Assembly (NCBI GenBank): GCA_946497265.1
Contig: CAMMKL010000153.1
Coordinates: 1 to 5,452 of the forward strand
Source of the DNA: an uncultured Clostridia bacterium
GTDB lineage: Bacteria > Bacillota > Clostridia > Oscillospirales > Acutalibacteraceae
Direction of reading: 5' to 3'
DNA length: 5,452 bases
Shown here: positions 1 to 5,452 of the stretch, one piece after another
Numbering within the stretch: the first letter of the stretch is position 1
How the letters are laid out: each line of letters starts with the position of its first letter
Position numbers and translations under genes: made by a program
The notes under the pieces: model-generated
The model's database searches: none
Seen by the model: only the letters and a program-made list of their open reading frames with translations
What the model was told of the DNA's origin: nothing

Positions 1-422
1 TGCAGATTCAAACGCATGGAAGCTATCGGAGTTTTAATCTGATGCGCCCATACAGTATAGTAATCTATCATTTCGGTATATCGGATGTTCATCTGATTCT
101 CTATCTTTCTCTGTTCTTCACGCAGAATATGGATAATCTGCTGATAATCAGCGTCATCTATCGTATCGCATTGAGGAAAACCTTCCATAACAGAAGCAGA
201 CAATTTTTGCAGCCGGGACAGGCATTGATGTTTGTGATAGGCTTTCTGCATATCATACAACAAAAAACAGATGCCAATCAAAACACAAAGACCTGTTGGG
301 TAAAGCACAGCGCCGATTGGCAAATGGTATAATAAAAACACACACAAAAATATTGTGGAAAATAGAAAAAAAACAAACAATCCAGTCCGCCGTTGTTTAA
401 GATAAGAAAGAAAAAAACGCAT
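1..422 (-). CDS. BceS-like intramembrane-sensing histidine kinase, N-terminal part (runs off the left edge)
   Basis: This is the first 140 codons of a sensor histidine kinase; the rest lies beyond the window start. Seen directly: an ATG at 422 with an AGGAG site (429-433) six bases upstream, two hydrophobic segments at about residues 14-32 and 37-56 separated by only a few residues, then a charged linker and the start of the dimerisation/phosphoacceptor helix with the H-box WAHQIKTPIASM. H127 is the predicted autophosphorylation site. Two membrane helices with almost no extracellular loop is the hallmark of intramembrane-sensing kinases of the BceS/VraG-partner type. These detect peptide antibiotics through an associated BceAB-type ABC transporter rather than by direct ligand binding. 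Family members are about 330-350 residues, so the ATP-binding domain is missing here only because of the window edge. It follows the response regulator by 10 nt and should be co-translated with it. A BceAB-like transporter further left is expected but not seen. Confidence 0.9.
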   Translation of the reverse strand, partial: MRFFLSYLKQRRTGLFVFFLFSTIFLCVFLLYHLPIGAVLYPTGLCVLIGICFLLYDMQKAYHKHQCLSRLQKLSASVMEGFPQCDTIDDADYQQIIHILREEQRKIENQMNIRYTEMIDYYTVWAHQIKTPIASMRLNL

Positions 423-432
423 GCCTATCTCC

Positions 433-1104
433 TCATTCAATCAAATACCCAACGCCAAACTTTGTGGAAATAAATGATTGAAGGCCAATTGACTCTAACT
501 TCTTTCGTAGACGGTTTACGTTCACTGTCAACGTATTTTCATCTATAAAGCTGTCTGTTTCCCATAAACGTTCCATCAAACGCTCGCGGCTTACGATTTT
601 CCCCTTATTCTCCATTAAAGCAAGCAAAATACGGTATTCATTTTTTGTTAAAGATATTTTTTGGTTCTGAAAGCTTAATGTGCTGTCTCCTGTATTTAAG
701 ATGGCTCCCCGATGCTCAAAGATTGGAACAGACTTTCCAAAGTCATATGCCCTACGTAGCATAGCCTGTATTTTTGCAATAAAAACACTTTGATCGAATG
801 GCTTTGCAATAAAATCATCCGCTCCCATGTTCATTGCCATCACCATATTCATATTATCGGATGCAGATGAAATAAAAAGAATCGGCACTTTAGATATCTT
901 CCGTATTTCACCGCACCAATAATACCCATTAAAAAAGGGCAATGAAATATCCAACAACACCAAATGAGGTTCACTGACAGCAAATTCAGCTAAAACATTG
1001 CGAAAATTTTGAACACAAACCGCTTCAAGCCCCCACGCTTCTATCTGAACTTTCATTGCCTGTGCAATCCCACGATCATCTTCCACAATCAAAATACGGT
1101 ACAC
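433..1104 (-). CDS. OmpR/PhoB-family response regulator, BceR-like
   Basis: This is a 223-residue transcription factor, a normal length for the family. The receiver domain (about 1-118) has the acidic pair D9/D10, phosphoacceptor D52 in LLDISLPFFNG, S79 at the switch serine/threonine position and K101 in the KPF motif. The C-terminal winged-helix DNA-binding domain (about 126-223) has the recognition-helix region ENTLTVNVNRLRKKLE (189-204) and ends in the usual GVGYLIE hairpin. The YYWCGEIRKISKVPILFIS stretch closely resembles BceR/bacitracin-response regulators, and the partner kinase immediately downstream is also of that type. Its likely job is to induce a peptide-antibiotic detoxification transporter when phosphorylated; the regulon is not visible. 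It starts with GTG, supported by an AAGGGGAG site 10 nt upstream. Its start is only 26 nt from the metH stop with no terminator between, so read-through from the methionine genes is possible. An internal promoter in the metH 3' end is the alternative. Confidence 0.93.
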   Translation of the reverse strand: MYRILIVEDDRGIAQAMKVQIEAWGLEAVCVQNFRNVLAEFAVSEPHLVLLDISLPFFNGYYWCGEIRKISKVPILFISSASDNMNMVMAMNMGADDFIAKPFDQSVFIAKIQAMLRRAYDFGKSVPIFEHRGAILNTGDSTLSFQNQKISLTKNEYRILLALMENKGKIVSRERLMERLWETDSFIDENTLTVNVNRLRKKLESIGLQSFISTKFGVGYLIE

Positions 1105-1114
1105 CGACGCTTTT

Positions 1115-1122
1115 CTCCCCTT
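1115..1122 (-). promoter_or_regulatory. Ribosome binding site fixing the GTG start of the response regulator
   Basis: AAGGGGAG on the minus strand ends 10 nt before the GTG at 1104. It occupies the 26-nt gap after the metH stop and supports the GTG codon as the true start, which also gives the canonical receiver N-terminus MYRILIVEDD. Confidence 0.75.
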
Positions 1123-1130
1123 TCTAATGC

Positions 1131-3500
1131 TTATGAAACGCCGAATACCTGTTTTGCAATATCAACCGATTCTTTTGCGTCCTTTGCGTAAAAATCCGCG
1201 CCGATCTGCCGGGCATATTCCGGTGTAAGCACCGCGCCCCCGCAAAGGACTTTACAGGGTACATTGCGTTCATGCAGTAACGCAATGGTATCTGCCATAC
1301 TTTTAAGTGTTGTGGTCATTAGGGCACTTAAGCCTACAAGTGGTACGCTCAATCTCAATGCCGTATCTACAATGTGTTCTGGATCTACATCTTTCCCAAG
1401 ATCGATTACTGTAAAACCGTAGTTTTCAAGCAAAACCTTTACAATATTTTTCCCGATATCATGAATATCGCCCTTTACTGTAGCCAAAATAATTTTTCCT
1501 CTGCTGACAGAGGCGCCGCCAGAAGCAGCAATTTTTGTTTTAATCACATCAAAGGCAGCCTGAGCCGCCGTTGCACACTGTATCAGCTGTGGTAAAAAAA
1601 GTTTTCCTTTTTCAAACAAAACACCCGCTTCATCAAGCGGCGGTATCAACATCGTATTGATGACTTCCATCGGTTCGCACGATTCAAGCAAAAAAGCAGC
1701 AATTTTTGCCGCTTCATCCTTTAAACCATTTTTTACCGCTTCAAACAGTGTCATTTTGTTGGATTGGGCTACAGGTATTGGGGCGGCCTCTGCATTGGAA
1801 TAAGCTTGTACATACGCATCTGCATGCAAATCTTGACAGGAAAGCAGTGCATAGGCACGTATTGCTCCCATCATATCATCATTATTCGGATTCATAATGG
1901 GCAGGTCAAGTCCAGCCCCAATTGCAAGTGTCAAAAAAGTGCGGTTTAAAAGGGCGCGGTTTGGTAAGCCAAAGGAGATATTTGACACACCTAAAACTGT
2001 CTTGACGCCAAGGCGCTTCTTCACCATTGATACTGCACGTATCGTTTCCATTGCTGCCTCTTGTTCCGCTGAGGCAGTCAACGTCAAACAGTCGATACAA
2101 ATATCTTCTTTTGGGATTCCATAGGACAGTGCGCGTTTTACGATTTTTTCAGCAATCAGAAACCTCTCTTCGGCACTTTTTTTAATACCGCTTCGGTCGA
2201 GTGTCAACCCGACTACTGCTGCTCCATATTTTTTTACAAGCGGCAGAACAGAATCCAGTACTTCATCTTCCCCATTTGCAGAGTTGACAATCGGTTTTCC
2301 ATTGCAAACACGCAAAGCTGCCTCTATGGTTTTTTTATCAGAAGAATCGATTTGCAACGGCGCTTCCACTACGCTTTGTAACGCCTTTATAACGGTCACC
2401 ATCATTGCCGGTTCATCTATTTCCGGATGTCCCACATTGACATCCAAAATATCCGCACCAGCACGGCACTGTTCCAATCCCTGCTTTAAAATGTAATCTA
2501 TATCATGATGAAGCAGTGCTTCCTTAAACCGTTTCTTCCCTGTTGGATTGATCCGCTCACCGATTACACGGACACGATTTGCATCCACTACTTTAGTGGC
2601 GCTGCACACACGGAAATCTTTTAACGGTGCAGTGCGTGTAAAGGTAATGCCATTTACAGCATTGCGTATCGCTCGAATATAGTCAGGCGTCGTTCCGCAG
2701 CAACCTCCCAGTAATTTAACTCCTGAAGCAGCAATTCTTTGCATCTGGATAGCAAATTCCTCCGGCCCGATCGAATAGTCTCCGCTCTCTGGAATCGGAA
2801 GCCCAGCATTCGGCTTGGCAACAGCTAAAACAGGTAAATATTCGAGCAACTTAGGTATCAATTCTGCAATTTCAGCAGGGCCAAGCGAACAGTTAATGCC
2901 TACTGCATCCGCACCTAATGCGCTCAAGGATATTGCCATAGATTCTATTGATGTTCCAATGAAGGTCCGGCCATTTTCTTCAAATGTCATAGTACAAACG
3001 ACAGGTAAGGTACTTCGTTCTTTTGCAGCAAGCAGAGCGGCACGCATTTCATAAAGATCTGTCATTGTCTCTAAAACGATCAGATCCGCTCCTGCCCGTA
3101 CACCTGCATCTATCATTTCCGCGAAAATATTATAGGCCTCTTCAAATCGTAAACTTCCATTTGGTTCTAAAAGCTGTCCAACCGGTCCAATATCTAATGC
3201 AACAAGCGTATCTGTACCTTTAGCAGCCGATTTGCCAAGTGCAACCGCCGATTCAATCAATTCAGATACTGTATACGGCGTATCGGCAAGCTTTTTTCTG
3301 TTTGCTCCAAAAGTATTACTATAAATGATATCTGCCCCTGCGTCAATATACTGCCGGTGAATATCCCGAATCCAATCGGGATGCGTAATATTCAGTGTTT
3401 CTGGAATAGTTCCAGGAGCCATCCCTTTTTGCTGTAGCATGGTGCCCATTGCACCGTCCAACAGTACAAAATCCCGTTCAATCAGTTTGTGAAAGTCCAC
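1131..3500 (-). CDS. metH: Cobalamin-dependent methionine synthase (homocysteine, folate and B12 modules; no activation domain)
   Basis: This 789-residue protein transfers a methyl group from 5-methyl-tetrahydrofolate via cob(I)alamin to homocysteine, making methionine. Module order follows MetH. The homocysteine-binding barrel (about 1-285) has zinc ligands C204 (GINCSLGP) and C267/C268 (GGCCGTTP). The pterin-binding barrel (about 310-560) has GERINPTGKKRF at 314-325 and DVNVG at 353-357. The four-helix cobalamin cap is at about 582-660. The Rossmann B12 domain (about 667-789) has the DIHDIGKN signature, in which H680 should be the lower axial cobalt ligand. E. coli MetH is about 1,227 residues; the difference is the C-terminal activation domain, which is absent. 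The chain ends cleanly at the B12 domain with no sign of frameshift. That missing domain is encoded by the gene just upstream, as in Thermotoga maritima and many Clostridia. The GTG start is supported by AAGGAGG at a 6-nt spacing inside the upstream gene. A corrinoid methyltransferase with another acceptor is the alternative, but the homocysteine module and metF context argue against it. Confidence 0.96.
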   Translation of the reverse strand: MDFHKLIERDFVLLDGAMGTMLQQKGMAPGTIPETLNITHPDWIRDIHRQYIDAGADIIYSNTFGANRKKLADTPYTVSELIESAVALGKSAAKGTDTLVALDIGPVGQLLEPNGSLRFEEAYNIFAEMIDAGVRAGADLIVLETMTDLYEMRAALLAAKERSTLPVVCTMTFEENGRTFIGTSIESMAISLSALGADAVGINCSLGPAEIAELIPKLLEYLPVLAVAKPNAGLPIPESGDYSIGPEEFAIQMQRIAASGVKLLGGCCGTTPDYIRAIRNAVNGITFTRTAPLKDFRVCSATKVVDANRVRVIGERINPTGKKRFKEALLHHDIDYILKQGLEQCRAGADILDVNVGHPEIDEPAMMVTVIKALQSVVEAPLQIDSSDKKTIEAALRVCNGKPIVNSANGEDEVLDSVLPLVKKYGAAVVGLTLDRSGIKKSAEERFLIAEKIVKRALSYGIPKEDICIDCLTLTASAEQEAAMETIRAVSMVKKRLGVKTVLGVSNISFGLPNRALLNRTFLTLAIGAGLDLPIMNPNNDDMMGAIRAYALLSCQDLHADAYVQAYSNAEAAPIPVAQSNKMTLFEAVKNGLKDEAAKIAAFLLESCEPMEVINTMLIPPLDEAGVLFEKGKLFLPQLIQCATAAQAAFDVIKTKIAASGGASVSRGKIILATVKGDIHDIGKNIVKVLLENYGFTVIDLGKDVDPEHIVDTALRLSVPLVGLSALMTTTLKSMADTIALLHERNVPCKVLCGGAVLTPEYARQIGADFYAKDAKESVDIAKQVFGVS

Positions 3501-4164
3501 AGTGCTCCTCCTTTTTGCGGAATGCGCACCGTTCCCTTATCAAGCAGGTTGCGCAGTTCTTTTTTATCTTTTTGAGTGGTTGATCAGAAAGTCCAATCAC
3601 TGCAGTAACCGATTTTCTTGGTGTTAAAATATTGGTATCTGTAGCGCAAAGGCCGATCTTTCTTGGGGCATCGAGCAATGCTAAAAAATCTTTCTGCACC
3701 GAAACGGGTAGATCACCGTACCCCGGAGAGTAACGCGCCGAAAGGTAGGATTCTGGATATTCTTCCTGAACAGCTTTTTCAACCTGATCGCATACAATTT
3801 CAATAGCAGTTGAGGCACAACTGTCTAAAACTACAGATCGTGTCATATCACAAAGCTGTTCTCTTCTAATCAACAAATCAACAGATGTACCAAGTGTTGC
3901 ACAAAACAGCACTGCTTTTGTGCAGCCCTTTAATACATGCATAAGATCCTGTCCCGGAAGCAGCAATGCATTTTTTCCGATTATCACACTATTGTCTTCC
4001 AGAGCAATAGGAAAAGTATGCCGCAGTGTGCGCGGACGCGCCGTCTTGCACAACTCTTCTGCACAGCTTTTGGCCAAAATGCGCATTTTTTGATCATCTG
4101 ACGAACAGTTTAGATAGCGTAAAATTTCGCTTACCGGCAAATGGCTTAATAGTATTTCATCCAT
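3478..4164 (-). CDS. Stand-alone methionine synthase activation-domain protein (MetH reactivation)
   Basis: This 228-residue protein matches the vitamin B12-dependent methionine synthase activation domain, the SAM-binding fold that is normally the C-terminus of MetH. Visible landmarks are an N-terminal helical part containing EILRYL, the stretch LFCATLGTSVD (about 86-96), the helix DSCASTAIE (114-122), the SAM-site motif RYSPGYGDLP (144-153), equivalent to the RxxPGYxxxP loop of E. coli MetH, and LTPRKSVTAVIGL (180-192). Its role should be to bind SAM and allow reductive methylation of inactive cob(II)alamin on MetH, with an unidentified electron donor. Its position directly before, and overlapping, a MetH that lacks this domain strongly supports the partnership. 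Unusual is the C-terminal tail, with cysteines C204, C207, C213 and C222 (CxxC-x5-C-x8-C) absent from the classical E. coli domain; it could bind a metal or Fe-S cluster, which is inference. The ATG follows the metF stop by 3 nt. Confidence 0.9.
   Translation of the reverse strand: MDEILLSHLPVSEILRYLNCSSDDQKMRILAKSCAEELCKTARPRTLRHTFPIALEDNSVIIGKNALLLPGQDLMHVLKGCTKAVLFCATLGTSVDLLIRREQLCDMTRSVVLDSCASTAIEIVCDQVEKAVQEEYPESYLSARYSPGYGDLPVSVQKDFLALLDAPRKIGLCATDTNILTPRKSVTAVIGLSDQPLKKIKKNCATCLIRERCAFRKKEEHCGLSQTD
3507..3513 (-). promoter_or_regulatory. Ribosome binding site of metH, inside the upstream gene
   Basis: A perfect AAGGAGG on the minus strand lies 6 nt before the GTG at 3500, within the last codons of the activation-domain gene. 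It decides the GTG start and means metH has its own strong initiation signal despite the 23-nt overlap. Confidence 0.85.
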
Positions 4165-4169
4165 CTCCT
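4165..4169 (-). promoter_or_regulatory. AGGAG directly abutting the start codon at the metF junction
   Basis: The minus strand reads TAGGAGATG: the metF stop TAG, three bases, then the ATG. The only Shine-Dalgarno-like sequence, AGGAG, touches the ATG with zero spacing, which is too close for ordinary initiation. Translation of the activation protein therefore probably depends on ribosomes finishing metF (translational coupling). Confidence 0.5.
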
Positions 4170-5037
4170 ATATATCCCGGATTGATGCGATGCTTTCGCA
4201 GATTTTACGTGCAGTGTATGGGTTATTCATAGTATAAAGATGAATGCCGTCTACTCCGTTGGCAATCAAATCTACAATCTGATTTACAGCATATGCAATT
4301 CCTGCATCCCGAAGCGCTTCAGGATGTCCGTCGTAACGATTGATCATCTTCACAAACTTCTGCGGCAAGCTTGCGCCGCATAGGGATACCATTCGCTCAA
4401 TTTGCTTTTTATTGACAACCGGCATTATTCCAGCTTCGATTGGGACTGAAATACCCGCAATACGCGCCCGCTCCAAAAAAGAATAGAAGGCATTGATATC
4501 GAAAAAAAGCTGTGAAATTAATGGTTCCGCACCAGCATCCACTTTTTTGCGTAAATTCAAAATGTCGCTAACTGCATCGTTGCTTTCGCAGTGTACTTCA
4601 GGATAACATGCGCCGGAAATGGAAAAATCGCCATGCTTCTTGATAAAAGATGTCAAATCACTTGCATGCTCAAAATCGTGTTTCGGCTCTACATCCGGTC
4701 GAATATCTCCACGCAGTGCTAAGATGTTCTCAATCTGATTTTCTTGCAGCCGTTTGAGATTCTGGAGAATCTCTTCTTTTGTGGAATTTACACACGTCAA
4801 ATGTGCGAGCGGCGTAATATGATACTTATTTTGAATGATAGAAGCAATATCACAGGTTACATGATCGGAAGCTCCTTTCCCGCCTGCACTATAGGTTACA
4901 CTGATGAAATCAGGCTTTAAATCATACAAGCCGTCTAACGTATCATATATTGTATCTATTGTGCTGGTCTGTTTGGGTGGGAAAATTTCAAACGAAATAA
5001 CAGGCCTTCCCTTTTTGAATAAATGATGAATCCCCAT
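4168..5037 (-). CDS. metF: 5,10-methylenetetrahydrofolate reductase
   Basis: MetF reduces 5,10-methylene-tetrahydrofolate to 5-methyl-tetrahydrofolate with FAD, supplying the methyl donor for the MetH encoded two genes later. The 289-residue product matches the bacterial length (E. coli 296) and forms a single TIM barrel. Motifs in order: ISFEIFPPK, with E17 in the place of the catalytic acid E28 of E. coli; ISVTYSAGG (45-53); LAHLTCV (77-83); NILALRGD (104-111), with D111 aligning with the FAD/folate-contacting Asp120; SGACYPEVH (141-149); LISQLFFD (173-180), with Q176; PIEAGIMPV (199-207); and IHLYTMNNP (265-273). The start at 5037 is chosen over an in-frame ATG at 5091 because AAGGAG lies 6 nt upstream of it, whereas the longer form would overlap the preceding gene and add 18 residues unlike the family. 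No metV-type partner or electron-transfer subunit is encoded beside it, so the electron donor cannot be told from here. Confidence 0.96.
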   Translation of the reverse strand: MGIHHLFKKGRPVISFEIFPPKQTSTIDTIYDTLDGLYDLKPDFISVTYSAGGKGASDHVTCDIASIIQNKYHITPLAHLTCVNSTKEEILQNLKRLQENQIENILALRGDIRPDVEPKHDFEHASDLTSFIKKHGDFSISGACYPEVHCESNDAVSDILNLRKKVDAGAEPLISQLFFDINAFYSFLERARIAGISVPIEAGIMPVVNKKQIERMVSLCGASLPQKFVKMINRYDGHPEALRDAGIAYAVNQIVDLIANGVDGIHLYTMNNPYTARKICESIASIRDI

Positions 5038-5043
5038 AGATGT

Positions 5044-5049
5044 CTCCTT
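5044..5049 (-). promoter_or_regulatory. Ribosome binding site of metF, deciding its start
   Basis: AAGGAG on the minus strand lies 6 nt before the ATG at 5037 and inside the 17-nt gap after the upstream stop. It selects this start over the longer in-frame ATG at 5091. Confidence 0.85.
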
Positions 5050-5054
5050 ACCTT

Positions 5055-5452
5055 TTAGTCTTGTTCCTGAATCACTGTTTCGAGCAGGCATCGCACGATA
5101 CCGCCATCCTTAAAATTTGCATGCTGTATGATCCGAATGCCCATATCCGCAGCACGCTGGCTGACTGCAGGAGAAATATCTTCCGCATCGCTTAAAGTGA
5201 CCAAAATACCACGTGCATATTTTCCTCCAAACAATCGCGTCAATGTTTCAAGTTCGTTGAGCGCCGTTGTTGTAGGTGTGCCGGACTTACATGAAATAAA
5301 CACCGGCGTTATTCCATAGGTCAATATAACATCAATTTCATTAATCGTATTACATTTTTCATCAGCAACGCCATTCCAGTCTACAATTGCACTAATTTGA
5401 ACATCATCAAAAAGCCCGCTCTCAACAGCAGATTTATATACGTACAACTCAA
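5055..5452 (-). CDS. DUF1887 / Card1-like PD-(D/E)XK nuclease-domain protein, C-terminal part (runs off the right edge)
   Basis: About 132 residues of the C-terminus are visible; the reading frame stays open to the window edge, so the N-terminal part, where a CARF-type ligand-binding domain would sit, is not seen. Counting from the first full codon (5448-5450): ELYVYKSAVESG (1-12) looks like the start of the nuclease domain, DDVQISAIVDWNG (15-27) is a core strand, NEIDV (37-41) carries the metal-binding aspartate D40, and VFISCKSG (50-57) carries lysine K55. These are followed by LETLTRLFGGKYARGILVT and QRAADMGIRII, all typical of DUF1887 proteins (Can2/Card1, V. cholerae VC1899). Characterised Card1/Can2 enzymes are cyclic-oligoadenylate-activated nucleases of type III CRISPR. 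No CRISPR element is visible here, so that role is not established. At the ExK position there is S-C-K instead of E-C-K. The TTG at 5447 is probably an internal leucine, not a start. The stop lies 17 nt before metF, suggesting co-transcription. Confidence 0.8.
   Translation of the reverse strand, partial: ELYVYKSAVESGLFDDVQISAIVDWNGVADEKCNTINEIDVILTYGITPVFISCKSGTPTTTALNELETLTRLFGGKYARGILVTLSDAEDISPAVSQRAADMGIRIIQHANFKDGGIVRCLLETVIQEQD

Larger units (their letters stand above)
1..5452 (-). other. Co-directional tight gene cluster, possibly one transcript
   Basis: Six minus-strand genes are separated by 17, 3, -23, 26 and 10 nt from right to left. No gap is large enough for a conventional promoter plus leader, and none holds an inverted repeat followed by a T-run. 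The three methionine genes are almost certainly one transcriptional unit. Inclusion of the nuclease gene upstream and the two-component pair downstream is likely by spacing but unproven, since promoters inside coding sequence cannot be excluded. Confidence 0.55.

Noticed and set aside
42..332. A plus-strand open frame of 96 codons
   Set aside because: It lies antisense to the clearly recognisable histidine kinase frame with its H-box, has no ribosome binding site and resembles no known protein.
1105..1130. A terminator between metH and the response regulator
   Set aside because: The 26-nt gap holds a ribosome binding site and no inverted repeat with a T-run.
1524..1708. Repeated 14-mer AGCAGCAATTTTTG at 1524-1537 and 1695-1708
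   Set aside because: Both copies are in frame in metH and encode the same short KIAA peptide in helical parts; only two copies, so best explained by coding coincidence.
1131..3500. metH as a truncated pseudogene because it is shorter than E. coli MetH
   Set aside because: All three catalytic modules and ligands are intact, and the missing activation domain is supplied by the adjacent gene.
5038..5091. A longer metF starting at the in-frame ATG at 5091
   Set aside because: It would overlap the upstream gene, has no good ribosome site, and adds 18 residues unlike MetF; the ATG at 5037 has AAGGAG at ideal spacing.
5055..5447. The nuclease as a complete small protein starting at TTG 5447
   Set aside because: The frame is open through the window edge, the preceding codon fits the family's nuclease-domain start, and no ribosome binding site can be seen, so it is a truncated view of a longer gene.
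5055..5452. Calling a CRISPR-Cas locus from the Card1-like protein
   Set aside because: No repeats, spacers or cas genes are visible, and DUF1887 proteins also occur away from CRISPR loci.

Overview
The window looks like part of a low-to-moderate GC Gram-positive chromosome, most likely an anaerobic member of the Clostridia (Oscillospiraceae/Lachnospiraceae-like). The grounds are strong purine-rich Shine-Dalgarno sites, a bacitracin-type (BceRS) two-component system, and a cobalamin-dependent methionine synthase whose reactivation domain is a separate gene. This assignment is inferred from gene content and protein style, not from a search.

All six genes lie on the minus strand, with junctions of 26 nt or less, so the window reads from right to left. 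At the right edge (5055-5452) is the C-terminal part of a DUF1887/Card1-like PD-(D/E)XK nuclease-type protein, cut by the window end. Only 17 nt later comes metF, encoding 5,10-methylenetetrahydrofolate reductase (4168-5037). Next, 3 nt after the metF stop, is a stand-alone cobalamin-dependent methionine synthase activation-domain protein (3478-4164). It overlaps by 23 nt the start of a three-module methionine synthase, metH, that lacks that domain (1131-3500). After a further 26 nt comes an OmpR-family response regulator (433-1104), then, 10 nt on, the N-terminal part of its intramembrane-sensing histidine kinase (1-422), cut by the left edge.

The central three genes form one biochemical unit. 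MetF makes 5-methyl-tetrahydrofolate, MetH transfers the methyl group through cobalamin to homocysteine to give methionine, and the separate activation protein should bind S-adenosylmethionine and rescue MetH when its cobalamin is oxidised. The flanking genes belong to other themes: a CRISPR-ancillary-type nuclease fold upstream and a cell-envelope/antimicrobial-peptide sensing pair downstream.

No RNA gene, riboswitch, terminator, CRISPR array or mobile element is visible. There is no non-coding stretch longer than 26 nt, so any promoter lies outside the window or inside a coding region. The enzymes themselves are well-known families. The points worth a second look are the nuclease next to metF, its altered catalytic-lysine motif, the cysteine-rich tail of the activation protein, and the signalling pair packed against metH.
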